A DNA stretch of 64,000 nucleotides, taken from Spongilla lacustris. Lineage: Eukaryota; Porifera; Demospongiae; Spongillida; Spongillidae. The notes beneath the pieces were generated by a model, which searched no databases, was not told the DNA's origin, and saw only the letters and a program-made list of their open reading frames with translations. Positions 11,073-23,131 of this stretch are shown one piece after another. The stretch lies in assembly GCA_949361645.1 (NCBI GenBank), contig OX442415.1, forward strand, positions 1,170,691-1,234,690. The letters run 5' to 3'. Each line of letters starts with the position of its first letter. Position 1 is the stretch's first letter. Made by a program: the position numbers and the translations under genes.

Positions 11073-13220
11073 CTAAAGAAAAGAAATTATTAATAGTTAA
11101 TTCACAGACAGCACCACCTTCGTTTGGGGACCTAGCTAGCTCGTACGCACAACAGGTCCACACCACACTCACTTCACGTTTCTCTTTACTACATCGCACA
11201 CTACCAACGGCTACCTGCTTCATGGCCACAGGTAAGGAGGCCTCTTATGGCCCAACGGGGACATCCCAAACAGAGCATTTCGAGCACTACACTAGGCCAT
11301 ATTGGCTACCTCGCACCACGAGGCTCTCTAGCTATGCCTAATGGCGAGGCTGGCTACCTCAGGCTAATGGAAGTGATCTTTTTGCTAATGGTGAGGCTAT
11401 AAATGGCTAGACTATCCTTGGCTATGTGGTATAACGTAGGCGTTTGATTGCAGCTCGTGTGTACTCCTTTGCACACACCTAAATACGTTACTTACTACTT
11501 CACTAGGTGGAAAAGGAAGGCGTAGACCTGTTGGCTTCTCTACATAAGCATTTACAGCTAGGCCTATAACGCTGACACGCGCACACCACTACTGCCCTCC
11601 CACACACCTTGGGTAGCTGCGGGCACCTCCTACACCACAACAACACAACCAAAAACTGCCCTCCTATCACTACACACAACAAAATAGTCGTCTTTCTCAT
11701 TCTCGCTTTTTTTCCCCAGCACACAACCAAAAGGCTTCGTACCAAAGGTTTAGCTACGGGCACAAACTTGCTATCACGAGACAGAAACCCAGAAACACTC
11801 ACCTCACAATTTCCGCAGACAAATACAAACAAAGGTCTATAACACTCTACAAAACTTCTACCTTAGTAACAACGATAACGACAACTGCTCAGAATGAACA
11901 GACGTCAGCGCCCATTCCTTTTAAGGAGATAAGCTGCGCATGCGCAACCCTACCGAAAATTGCAGGTTGCTAATTTTTTGTTAGGTAGATAAGTGAATAG
12001 TTTGATCAATGACTTTTACATGGAGAAGAAACCTGCCAAACTTTAGGTCGCAGACATTTTGCGCATTCAGTGATAGGTCTACATGCAGGCTAAAAGGGCT
12101 GTTTTAGCCAGTCCTCGCATTTAATGATCGCATTTAAAACGTTGCACTCGCATCGTTTTTAATTCGCTTTGAAGCACATTCAACCATCGGCTCTTTATAT
12201 TAGATGCACGATCGAGATGGAGAATGGAAATTTTGTGTGTTTGGCAAACAGAGTTTAACTTATATGTAGAAAACAATGAATAAGTAACAAAGTGGGTGTA
12301 TACGATGGGGGTGGGGAATAACCCCCTCCGGGATTACTAGCTCGCTATCGGGGTTTGGGACGGAGCACCAGAAGCTTAATTGTAAGTTGTACATTATTAA
12401 TGTCTAAACTAAGAAATTGCATATGCAGAAATCGCCAGGAAAGTGGTGGTGTTCAAAAAGACATCCTATAGCATGTGTTCCGTTGCTAGTACATAGGGGT
12501 AGTGTAATTTGATTTTATAAGTACTAATGGTTCGGATTTATTCAAAACAAAGTTAGACTTACACCTGTATGAAAAATGGCTACCTTGATTTTTATTAACT
12601 AACCGCAAGTTATAAAACATTTGCCACCTCATTTTTTACGTGTAGAAAGGTTGTAAGATGCAAACTGTGCAAAAGTATCTATACCATTACATTGAAGATT
12701 TCAGTTCGGGAAAGCGCTTCCCATTAACATGTACACAAAGTCAATGTTTTCTGGCCTAATTATAACCTAATCACAAAATGTTAATGAACTATTACTGGCC
12801 GCCACATCCCCGCTTGGCAGGGGCAGATTCAATATTTTGGTAAGGGGCCGGGGTTCGAATTTTATGACCTGATTAAATTAGCCCTGGTTGAGTACGAAAA
12901 CGGGGGTGGGGGTGGGGGTAGGTGAGGGGGAGGGAAGGGGGGGGGGGGGGGGGGGATTTGAAATACAAGAACTGAGACGCGATTCGCCGAAGTGGCGCTC
13001 CGATTCTAATTATGCCGCAAATATCGCTTCATAACCGTTCAAATTTTTCCAACCCCACGGGTCCACTTGGGTAACATGTCACTTATGCGAGCAGTCTGCT
13101 TTGCGAACAGCTAATTATAAACGGCTGTTGAATTTTGTGACCTGTCGAAATTTGTGAGTCATTTGTGACCACGCCAGCTATAGCGTATACAGTCAGAGAT
13201 AATATACTGGTATTAATCTT
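11073..13220. other. Region upstream of the kelch gene, no gene recognised
   Basis: CA-rich at first, then AT-rich. A palindromic TGCGCATGCGCA lies near 11936, which matches the NRF-1 binding consensus and could mark the kelch promoter. A poly-G run lies near 12938-12957. No translated similarity was recognised on either strand. Confidence 0.4.
11936..11947. promoter_or_regulatory. NRF-1-like palindrome TGCGCATGCGCA
   Basis: A perfect match to the NRF-1/alpha-PAL consensus YGCGCAYGCGCR, about 0.9 kb upstream of the first recognised kelch exon. NRF-1 sites are typical of CpG-type animal promoters. Use as a promoter element here is inference. Confidence 0.45.
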
Positions 13221-13557
13221 TATCTGCGCAAGTATTCGTTTCCCAGGGGGAACGTAACTGTTGGTCCCCGAAAATCAAGTTTTTCAAAAATGACAAAACT
13301 AACACATTGGAACAAAATTAGGATTACAATTGAAGGTTTGTTATTCAGAGTGTGGAACTCCATGTTCCTGATGCCAGTCCATAAATCGAGATCCCCTTTC
13401 TGACTGCATACCGCAGACAGTAACAATATAGCCATCTGTTGGCCGACTGCATGTCAATGCCTGTTGTTGATGGTGTCCAACAACAAGCTGGAGTGACATG
13501 TTCAGCCACATCTGGAGCTTCATCTGAGTCTGAAGATTCATCATTACTAGCACAGGG

Positions 13558-13907
13558 AAAAGTTATAAACGTCCAGTCTGGATTTTTAGGCTGGTTTTTA
13601 ACAAAAACCATCTGGAATGCAGCAAATCGCGTAAAAACCATCCTGGGATTGAGCGTCCAGGCTAGGGTGGAAATAGATATGGTTCTACCCTGGTTCTTTC
13701 GAACAAAAACCATGTTGAGGTAACAATTATATTTATACTTCAACATGGGTTTTGTTCGACAAAACCAGCCCGCAGGGTAGAACAACATGGATTTTATACT
13801 ATTCCCACCCTGAACGTTCAATTCCAGGATGGTTTTTATACGCTATTCGGATGTGTTTTTGTTTAAAACCAGCCTAAAAAAATCCAGGCTGGACGTTTAT
13901 AACTTTT
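13558..13907. repeat. Imperfect foldback element with arms of about 170 bp
   Basis: The left arm 13558-13730 and right arm 13735-13907 are inverted copies of one another with scattered substitutions and small indels. Both outer ends carry AAAGTTATAAACGTCCAG. The element is old compared with the palindrome at 17671-17986. No clear target-site duplication was found. Confidence 0.8.
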
Positions 13908-14295
13908 TCATCAGCTTCGCTATCGTCCTCGCGAGTGAGGCTGCGCGCGTTCCATGCACTTTCTCACAGTGGCTTGTCCCATCTTACTACCCACTTTGTA
14001 GCGGGGCCTGCTCCTTCCTTCCGTTCTATTTTACTGCGCATTTCAACCTTTGAAGCCTGTTTGCCAAACTCCTGTCTTGCACCGAGTATTTTCGTTGCTT
14101 TTGCCTTCACCCAAACACCGATGCTCAAACCCTTCGCCATCGAGAATAGCGTAATAACAGCGACAAACGGCAACGAACCCAACGTCGAAAATCAAAAATG
14201 AGGTCAGGCGGACAAAGGGCTGAGTTGTGTTTATCCCGTGCCAGCTAATCGATCTATTACTTATTGTCGAACGAAAGTTACAAGCTTTCAAACGT

Positions 14296-14335
14296 GCGTT
14301 ACCCCTGGGGAACGAACGTTCCCCAGGGGTAACGC
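14296..14335. repeat. Perfect 40-bp palindrome, 19-bp stem with 2-nt loop
   Basis: Bases 14296-14314 and 14317-14335 pair perfectly around AA; the stem contains CCCCTGGGG. A related but imperfect half-sequence occurs at 13237-13257. It could be an abutting pair of terminal inverted repeats or a stand-alone hairpin. Confidence 0.85.
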
Positions 14336-14722
14336 GTGATCATGTAAAGATTAAGGGAAAGGTCATATATTACTGAATAAACAAGATAGAACACGACTAA
14401 TAATAGTTAGATAGTGCTGTTTAGATTATACAGTATACGTGTAGTCTTGTACGTGTAGTCTTAGTCTAGAAGTTGACTAGAGGTAAAAAGCTATAAGTCA
14501 TCGTTGATTCATATCGCAGACATGCAAATTGTCTGTTCAAATCCTCTCGTGGTCATAGCGGTCCCCCGCTTTTTTATTTGGAACGATAATTTTTGAAGCT
14601 GATCCAATTCGATTATTAATAACTTATTATACCTTGCGTTGATCGCTCACATTTCCTGCTTGCATGCAATACATATACACGCAGATCACCTTTGCACGAA
14701 CATTAGGCCGGTTTATTGACAG

Positions 14723-15895
14723 TAGGGTGTGTAACCTCCCCTGAATAATGAAAATCGATTTTTCCGAATACTTTTAAAACACTAATCGATTTTTCAGGTT
14801 TTTCTGGATCAGAAAATCGATTTTTCCGAATACTTGAAAAAAGAAAACCGATTTTTCCGAATAGGTTTTAACAATTTGCCAGCCGAATACCTAGGTTATT
14901 CAGGTTTTCTGCTCACTGAGCCACCTAAATGTACACATCACACCAGATACCGTCCTACAGCTAAACCATAACACCAGATGCCCTCAGCATACACACACCT
15001 ACCCCCATCACACCAGTGCCCTCATGAGGCACACAAACACACCTCCCCCCGACACACCAGATGTCCTCATGAGGCACACAACCACAGCTACCCCCATCAC
15101 ACCAGACACCCTCCTACAACTACCCACATTACACCAGATCAGTACAGCATGCATCGACAGCTACCCACATCCACTCAGCACACTACCACAGCTACCTACA
15201 TAGGCCTAAATCGCTTGGCCTAACCACCTACCTAGATGGGCGTGTCCTGACCTAAGTTAGCGTGGTCACGCTGAGGTCTACCTACAGATGTACACAGTCA
15301 CATCGTACCCGATGCCAAAAGAGTAGAAACACAGATGAAGTTTATGTACCACCGGCCATGCAGCCTCCACTTCACCATAGCAAATACTAGTAACTAAGCA
15401 GGCCTAAATGCGATCGCGGCAATATCAGCTCACAGAGATTGATGCAAGAAACCAGCTAGTTCGAAATACACTAAGCGAACTAACTTTGATTTGTAGCTGG
15501 AGCTGTCCATCGTCGTGACTCGTGAAGAGGGAGATATGTTGGCTAGTTCGAATTACTGCCCCATCCATATGATCTCGTCCCCACGTAGTATAGTAATAAC
15601 AACAGTGACGTTAATTAACGTTACGTTTCAAATTAGAAGTTTGTTACTGTACTTGTAATATCGTAAACGCGTATCCGGATATCGTCATAAAAAGGTATTC
15701 GAATAATGGGCGAATTGTCGATGCGGACGACGAATACCTAAGTACCTCCGAATGGAGATTCACAAACCGGTTATTTCGAATAGAACAAATCCAATAATCG
15801 ATTTTTCCGAGTAATGCTAAATTACTATTCGAACGGATAGGTTTTTGCGAATATCCGAATAACCCGAATAACCTGATAACCGGTTACACACCCTA
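14723..15895. mobile_element. Non-autonomous hAT-like DNA transposon with 8-bp TSD
   Basis: The element begins TAGGGTGTGTAACC and ends GGTTACACACCCTA, a perfect 14-bp terminal inverted repeat. It is flanked on both sides by ATTGACAG (14715-14722 and 15896-15903). An 8-bp duplication is the hallmark of hAT elements. Subterminal copies of a motif like AATCGATTTTTCCGAATA occur in both orientations at both ends, as is common where hAT transposases bind. The interior has short CA-rich direct repeats (about 14940-15190) and no transposase, so the element is a 1173-bp non-autonomous derivative. Confidence 0.88.
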
Positions 15896-16074
15896 ATTGA
15901 CAGTGCCACTTTTAACCTTGAGTCGATCATCAATCGATTCAACCATGCGTATTTGATCATAAATCAACTGAACATTTATCCCATGCACTATATACTGTAT
16001 CATATGAATTGTGAAGGAAGAATATAGTGGTATAGTAAACAGATGCCAATACCTGACCTTTGTTACTGTCATAA

Positions 16075-17200
16075 CCATTGTCTTGCACAATCTTATAATC
16101 GATCGCAGACTATGACAGCATAATTGGATCACCATCTCAGTATACCGCATGCATGCATGTATCGCAATGCATGCATGCATGCACGGATAATGCTTGTAAC
16201 CAGTGAAATGAATTGAACAAGAAAAGCGTTGAAATTGTAACTGAGCGTTGTCCGAGGTTACCAGGCTGGGAATAAAGTCGGCTAGCTTTTCCATGTATGT
16301 TGTCAATTATTGTCGTATAAGCATTGAAACAGACAACCACTTTGAAAGTAACGCCGCGAGTGCTACTGACAAAGAGAATGACATGAGGCATATCCCACGT
16401 GGCATGCAAGTATTATAAATCCACTGGGTTCGAGCAAGGATTATAATAGTTAAAGTAGACAACAAATTGCATTGTGTGCACTCATGATTACTGAATGTTT
16501 GGTCCGTGCATACTCCACGCATATAGCATGCACAGTAGAAGTTTCTTCGCGTATATGCATGCGTGCGTGGGTAAACTGCGCATGCATGCACTTCTAAGCA
16601 TTCATTAGCAGCGGTGCAGACATATCTTTAAGTATCTTGCACGTCGTATTGTCTTGCATAATGCACACTTTATTAATCCAGACTATAAGACAGCATAATT
16701 GGATCACCATCGCATGCATGCACGGATAATGCTCGTAACTCAATAGTACGGTAAAATGAACAAGAAAAGCGTGCATGGAAATTGTAACCGGGCGTTTTCC
16801 GAGGTTACCAGAGAGTCCTATAAAAATCGGCGACCTTTTTCATGTATATTGCATGCATGCCGTATAAGCGTTGCATGAAACAGACAACCACTTTGTAATG
16901 TCGCGAGTGCTACTGACAAAGAGAATGACACGAGGCATATCCCACATTGCACGACACATCAAGTATTATCAACTGATCCACTGGGTCCGACTGAGCAAGG
17001 ATTGTATAATCGTTAATAATCCTTGGTTCGAGCTACTAGCTGGTTCAAGTAGACAACATATTGCATGTGTGGACGCATGATTTCTGGATGTTTGGTCCAT
17101 ACTCTAGCGCGCAGAAGTCCTTATCAGCATGCGTTGCATTATTTATTTATCAATCCCTGCATGCGTGGGCGAACCGAAGTAGTTTAGTAGTGCCACACCC
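16075..17200. repeat. Diverged tandem duplication of about 560 bp
   Basis: Blocks at 16075-16640 and 16645-17200 share a series of segments in the same order: a GACAGCATAATTGGATCACC segment, GCATGCATGCACGGATAATGC, an AATGAACAAGAAAAGCG segment, and AGTGCTACTGACAAAGAGAA. They differ by substitutions and small indels. Runs of alternating GCATGCAT lie in both. No coding potential recognised. Confidence 0.8.
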
Positions 17201-17670
17201 TCTTGGCACGCTGTATTAATTCATTTTACTATTCAATGTTACATGTGCACGTGAGCAAAAGTTTCGTCATAAGCGTCATGAATTATTAAAAGCATATATA
17301 TGAATCAATTATGCGTGGTTGAATTTAACTGTTGTGTGATTTAAGTGTTGTGTTTATTACATATTCTGTCTATAATTATAATTACATCTTAAAAATAAAA
17401 TAGTAAAATGATAACTACGATCATGAAAAATGCATACTATAATCAGATCGATTTTTAGAGTATATTAAACATCTTTGATATTCAATGTGGCATAAAAAAC
17501 AGGATGACCGCGTATGTATGGGCCATTTCTGGATATGGCGATTGTACAATGCTTATTGCAAAATCAAAAATGCATACACGACCAAATTGGCTAAGGAGCG
17601 GCGTATTCGCTACCTCGAACAGCCGGACTCCTCAGAAATAGCATCTGTTATGATCTATCAGTGATATATG
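17201..17670. other. AT-rich intergenic stretch
   Basis: No gene or repeat recognised between the tandem duplication and the palindrome that follows. Confidence 0.4.
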
Positions 17671-17986
17671 AACAAGATATAAAAATTTAATTAAAATAAA
17701 ATTGGTGATGTAGGATTTGTAGACAGCAATTGAGTAAAAAGTAAGGAAACAAGGAATTACGGATATTATGCATTCATTAATATAAATTATAAATATTACA
17801 GACCTACATTTATTTAGCAAATCTACCTGCCTGAAATTTAGTGCTAAATGTAGGTATGTAATATTTATAATTTATATTAATGAATGCATAATATCCGTAA
17901 TTCCTTGTTTCCTTACTTTTTACTCAATTGCTGTCTACAAATCCTACATCACCAATTTTATTTTAATTAAATTTTTATATCTTGTT
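17671..17986. repeat. Near-perfect palindrome: two 142-bp arms, 32-bp spacer
   Basis: The left arm 17671-17812 and right arm 17845-17986 are inverted copies with a single mismatch seen by eye (GAC versus TAC near 17801). The spacer is 17813-17844. The AT-rich arms and near identity point to a young foldback or MITE-like insertion or a recent inverted duplication. No convincing flanking duplication is present. Confidence 0.9.
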
Positions 17987-18186
17987 TCACTCTTTTTTTT
18001 CCTCCGGCGGGTTCCTACTTATACGTTGCATGCATGAGAGCAAACGAAGGAAGAACTGAAGGGCAACCTTGGAATACTACCCATTTATATAGTGCAATGT
18101 CACATCACAGCAGCATAAGACAGTTTGATCTGCTCGCTTGCCATCATCATTAAATCACGTCACGATCAAACAATTTCTTGCTAACG

Positions 18187-19150
18187 TCACTGAACTGGCA
18201 TGTCAGCAACACCCAGCCTCTCCGCCAGGTTATTCTGGAAGGCAAGGGGATCCCTAAAAAAAGAAGTTGTAGTGAGGAGAGGAGGTGTTAGTAGTGATGG
18301 AACAAAATATTATGCTCAGACCACAAATGCCCAACCAGAGCATCGTGATAATTATTGCCATTTCCCGCCTGACACGCTTTTCATTAAACCGCTCTGGGTC
18401 ACTAGCTACCAAAACTGGTTCATCGTGCAGGATCAACCTAAGCATAGCACACACCCCCCGCCATGTCATACACAAGGACCTCCATCACAACTATCCCCTC
18501 ACAGGATTCAAAGCCGTACACATGCGTTCTTCAAAGCCAGTAGCAAAGGCATCATGATTAATCACCATAAATGCCTGTTCTTGTATGAATTCGCCATTCA
18601 CACCAAAGATGCTTACCAGAGTGCTTGCCATTTTCATATGTGGTGGGCAAAAGGACCACCACTGAGTACAGCACAGAATAGGTCTACTATCATCATGGCC
18701 AAACTGTATCCCTTGTATCCATGCCAGCTGTGTTGGGGCAAATAGGTGGAGAAGGAAGTGATTCTTGAAAGAGGGGAAGGAAGAAGAGAAGGGGAAGGGA
18801 GGAGAGGGGAGAAGAGAAGGGGGAAGCGATTAGAGAGGAAGGGGAGGAGAGAAGAGATAATGAGACAGGAGGGAAGAGGAGGAGCAAAGGAGGGGATAGC
18901 TAGCACAACATCACGCAGATAAGCAGTACACCCCTCGGCAACATATCTGTGGGACATGGCACACACAAACATACACATACGCCCACCTTTCCAGAGTGGT
19001 CCTGGTGGGATGGTGTTGCCTTTCCTCTCAGTTCTCCATCTTCACATAATAACAAATGAGTAATATATCTTTCCTGCAGAGCAGCAGTGCTTGTGGCCAT
19101 GTCAAGAACAAAGCTGTCCTCATTGGAAGCTGGCCTGCTGACATGACTTA
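18187..19150 (-). pseudogene. LDH2/malate-dehydrogenase-like oxidoreductase, C-terminal half, broken
   Basis: Minus-strand pieces match the LDH2/MDH2 family of NAD(P)-dependent oxidoreductases (bacterial YjmC/AllD relatives). They are NPIS then SFVLDMATST near 19090-19140, a segment related to RKGNTIPPG ending at a donor at 18987, GYKGYSLAMMIVDLF then SGGPFA in exon 18617-18727, QAFMVINHDAFATGFEERM near 18500-18580, EPVLVASDPERF near 18385-18435, and LAERLGV in the last exon 18187-18253. The reading frame is damaged: an extra A near 19031 and an in-frame TGA at 18634-18636 where the family has Arg. The N-terminal half was not found up to the N gap. The order and spacing of exons are right for a gene, so this is a recently broken gene or one with sequence errors. 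Confidence 0.65.
18755..18900. repeat. Polypurine tract
   Basis: About 140 bp of almost pure G/A on the plus strand inside an intron of the LDH2-like gene. Confidence 0.85.
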
Positions 19151-19159
19151 TGGGGTTAT

Positions 19160-20907
19160 GGAGTTACCAGTGCAGCCTGAATGAGCAGCGCCTGATTTGC
19201 TCTGGTGGGGACCTCCAGAGGACACGCATTTGTGAAGGATATTAGGAGCATTTATTACCATTGAACAGAACTCACTTATAAATGGGTCCTACCAGCAGGC
19301 CATTGATCTTTGAGCGCTTGCATAGCGTACTGAGCTTACATGAGAGAGAAGGAGGGGTGCAAATAGTAACATTATCTCGTCGCTAGGTGGCAGACAGGCT
19401 CACCTATACACGTCATCCATGGCCAACCAAATAGCCTAATTAATGACAGTGTAGCGGCTACGAGCTACAACCAAGTATACGGAGAACCGGATACACAACA
19501 GCTAGCCACGGCCAGTTGCATAGAGTGTCGGGTGGTTCCCCACCTTCACGTTATCCTTCGCGCATGCTATCGATCCTTCTAATCTTACTCTCGGAATCGG
19601 CGTTGTAGCGCAATTGTTCTTTATTTTCACGTGCTTCCTGGACAAAGCGCCTCTCAGCACGACTGTCATCAATTCACTGGCAATCGTCGCATCTTTGCAC
19701 GATTCTTTTCTCTTCGCGATCGATCGACGTGACAGCTAAACGTGACTATAACGTGTTCAACCACAAGCTGATGCAGGGTCTCCCTTTTATGGTTTCCAGC
19801 TGATAAAATCTGTTGTGGGCTATTGCTAACAAAACTAAGTTTGCTAAAGATCGAAATTGTGTTCAGTATAACTCAAAATCGGAAAGTAATAGTACCAAAC
19901 AAATTCGGCAGAAAGTTTCTAACTTGTCTCCTACAGTTCCTTTTCAAAACGGCTAACATTACACTACAATCGTGAGGAAGATACAATGCAATAAACCTCT
20001 TATCCGAGCGAATCTTATCTTATCAGATCCGGAAAAAATAGGAGAAACATTTTTTCAGGTTCGAGTGTGGGAACGAGAGAGCGTTATCTCTGTTGTCCGA
20101 ACTTTCTAAGCGTCGGCAGTCTTACTACATTGTAGGTAATCGACGGCTGTATCCAAATACGCTCGCTAAAGTCCAACTGATTCTACGGTGCAACGGCAAT
20201 AGTGGAATCTGGTGTTTTGCTAATCGTTTCATCACACTTCAAATCCTACATAGGACCTACTAACGTAGGTCCTGATAAGCTTGGCTTTCTTTTGGTCAAT
20301 TCAGTAAAAAAAAATTGATGATATGAAATACAGGTAGATTCTAGAATTAGAATAAACTATCATTCATCAATCAAAGGAGGGCCGGCAGTCCGGCCTGACA
20401 ACTGATTATTGGAAATTATGTTTATACAATGGCTATCAATTATTGTGTAACGTTACGATTAGCCGCGTAACTCATCTCCGATGGTTTCAAAGATTTCTAT
20501 ACCATCTGCTCAGCGTCTCAAACCTGTTTCAAACCCGTTAACCTGTGAGATTCACGCCTTTGCGAAGGTAGCACAAACACATCCGCTGTCTGGTCTCATT
20601 CAAAGGTCCGTACGTCGAAGGAGAAAGGGTACGCAGATAAAGCTTGGCGTGATTATTGCCAAAAGCCGTTCTCTATGTAACGCTCCACACATTGAACGGC
20701 ATCATGCACAAGGACCACACGAAGTGCATGCTGCCAAACAAGATAATAGCAGCCAATTGAAATCACAGCTCGAGCAGTATTTTTTTTATTTGACATTGCA
20801 AATCCGGTCACTCACAAAGCATGACGAAGCCACTTAGCACATGCATGAGGAGTTCTTGCTGACAGTCTAACCTTCAGACAATTTGTTGTATGCATCTCAA
20901 GAGGTTC
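19160..20907. other. Intergenic stretch, no gene recognised
   Basis: Mostly AT-rich. A small perfect hairpin lies at 20251-20272 (AGGACCTAC-TAAC-GTAGGTCCT). An open frame at 20481-20837 (+) resembles nothing I recognise. The missing 5' exons of the LDH2-like gene would be expected here or in the gap. Confidence 0.4.
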
Positions 20908-21107
20908 NNNNNNNNNNNNNNNNNNNNNNNNNNNNNNNNNNNNNNNNNNNNNNNNNNNNNNNNNNNNNNNNNNNNNNNNNNNNNNNNNNNNNNNNNNNNN
21001 NNNNNNNNNNNNNNNNNNNNNNNNNNNNNNNNNNNNNNNNNNNNNNNNNNNNNNNNNNNNNNNNNNNNNNNNNNNNNNNNNNNNNNNNNNNNNNNNNNNN
21101 NNNNNNN
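20908..21107. other. Assembly gap (200 N)
   Basis: Exactly 200 undefined bases, the size of a placeholder scaffold gap. The true distance across it is unknown. Confidence 0.98.
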
Positions 21108-21960
21108 AAATTACTCATACGAGCGTTAAAATGGCTTCGGGGGGGGGGGGGGAGCCAAAATATGCAAGTGCCCCCCCCCCCAGCCAATAAGTAGCCACCA
21201 CGCCACTGGCCGTATAGGCCTATATAACATTATCAGAATGTGAATGTCAAATCAAAATTTGATTCGACGCGTTTTTTTGCTGAGGCTATTTTAAAGGATG
21301 TATATCTATGCTTGTATGTACAGTTTATCCAGCCGCACCAGCATTTCCATCGAGCAGCAGTTCAGTGACACTCCAACTCTAGCTAAGATACATTATCTCT
21401 GGTTAGCAATATAACTCCTTAAGAAGACCTAGCAGGCCTAGCAGCTGCTCAGTGACTTTGCTGATGCACCAACATTCTTGATTGCAGCTTATTTTTCCTG
21501 CTACAAGGTTTCCATCTCCCTCTAAGTGCAGGCATAACTGCCATATGCATAAAATTCGCAAAACCTACATCAGAAGATAGTGCCTAAGGAAATAGGTTGA
21601 CTTCAGTGTGCATACATAAGGTACGCCAAGGCAGAATAACAAAACCGTAGCCATGCAGGTAATCAGTTCGGACGTGACGTGACGTGTAATTTTTTGACTT
21701 CTTTGGTATAATCAACATTCCATTACTTACGCGCAACTGGTCCATAGCCCCAGTGTACTGACCAAGGACCTGCCATCACACCCAAAGGTCCACACACCAC
21801 CCAAAAATAAATTACCTCAGGCTGACATTACAAATATTTCTACTGTCGCTAAGTATTATGCATAACAAATACTACGCCATCATATGTCACATGACACTCT
21901 ATTTGGTGCACACATATAACAAGGTCACAAATATCTCTATCTAATGCCCCCCACAGGGCT

Positions 21961-23089
21961 CTAGCTGGAGGATGTCTCCTTCTCTGCTAGCTTCCTCTTC
22001 AGGCTCTCTGGCATCTCTGGGGGTGGTGGGCGGGGCAGGCGGAAGTAGACCTTCACAGAGTCATAGATGAACCACTGCAGTCCAGTGAGGGTACCGATCA
22101 TAAGTATCCTAGCAACCAGACCTTTCCACATGCCTGCAGTGGAGAGGGACATTTTAACATACATAAGAGTAGTGTTTGTGAGTGATGTACGTACATGTGT
22201 ATAGGCATAGACCCTTCCCTTTAACGGCGTAACGTCACGTCTGGAGTTCATCCTGCCGGTGATGTAATGTGTCGTGTGTAAAATGACTCGCAAGGTGGAC
22301 AACAAGGGTGTATCTAAGTACTGTAAGAAGCAGGAGGGCAACGTTGCGTATAAGCGCACGAATTCTAAGGTTTAGCATTCGAAACACCAGACTTATACAA
22401 GTACGAGCTTGTTTATAGAAAGTACAAATTGAGATCAACATTGCGTCATATTGGTCTGGGAACGAGACTAGCACGGCTGATATCGACACAGTACATAAAT
22501 GTCTTGGCAATACTGACCTATCTATTAGGCTTTGCTTTTGGCTAGCCGATTGCATTTTATCCCGTGGCAAATTAGCCACCTTCGGAGCGCTGCCGTACTA
22601 CGGATCTCTAGTGGCTCCTCAAGAAACGCACCTGGGACGTCTGCCTCTGTGAGTACTGTTGTGACAGAGGCTTGGTCGGCCGAAAATTATCAACAGCCTG
22701 GTACAGTGTTAGTAGTGCTCACGCGCAGGAAGAACTCCGGAAGTGACGCAATTAAGAATAATTGCATTCCTTACGCCGTTAAAGGGAAGGGTCTATTGTA
22801 CATACACAACACAAACACACACCACACATATATATATAAACATATGTACCATAGAGTACTGTGATATACCCCCCCCCCCCCCCCCCCCCCACCAAAAATG
22901 GCCTGTGTTTAAACTAGCGTATCTTTGTAATACTTCCATGTACTTGTTTAAACATTTCAGAAAAGAACTGGTACTTCCAACAGGATTTTAAAGAATAGAA
23001 TGCAGCTGTGTTTATAGTGACATAGATACGCTCGTTTAAACATAGGCCTTTTGTTTTCAAGGGGGGTGGAATAGGCATTGATGTCGATT

Positions 23090-23131
<42 letters not shown>

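Noticed and set aside
11503..11832. 109-codon minus-strand frame with a hydrophobic segment as first kelch exon
   Set aside because: It is Cys-rich with no recognised similarity, and no splice junction links it convincingly to the exon at 10524-11072.
13345..13821. 158-codon minus-strand frame
   Set aside because: It runs across the foldback arms; the acidic SDSDEAPD piece recalls transposase N termini but is too short to support a call.
14455..14580. Possible tRNA or tRNA-derived SINE
   Set aside because: A TAGTCTAGAAG box and a TGTTCAAATCC box occur 70 bp apart before a T run, but no T stem or acceptor stem pairs.
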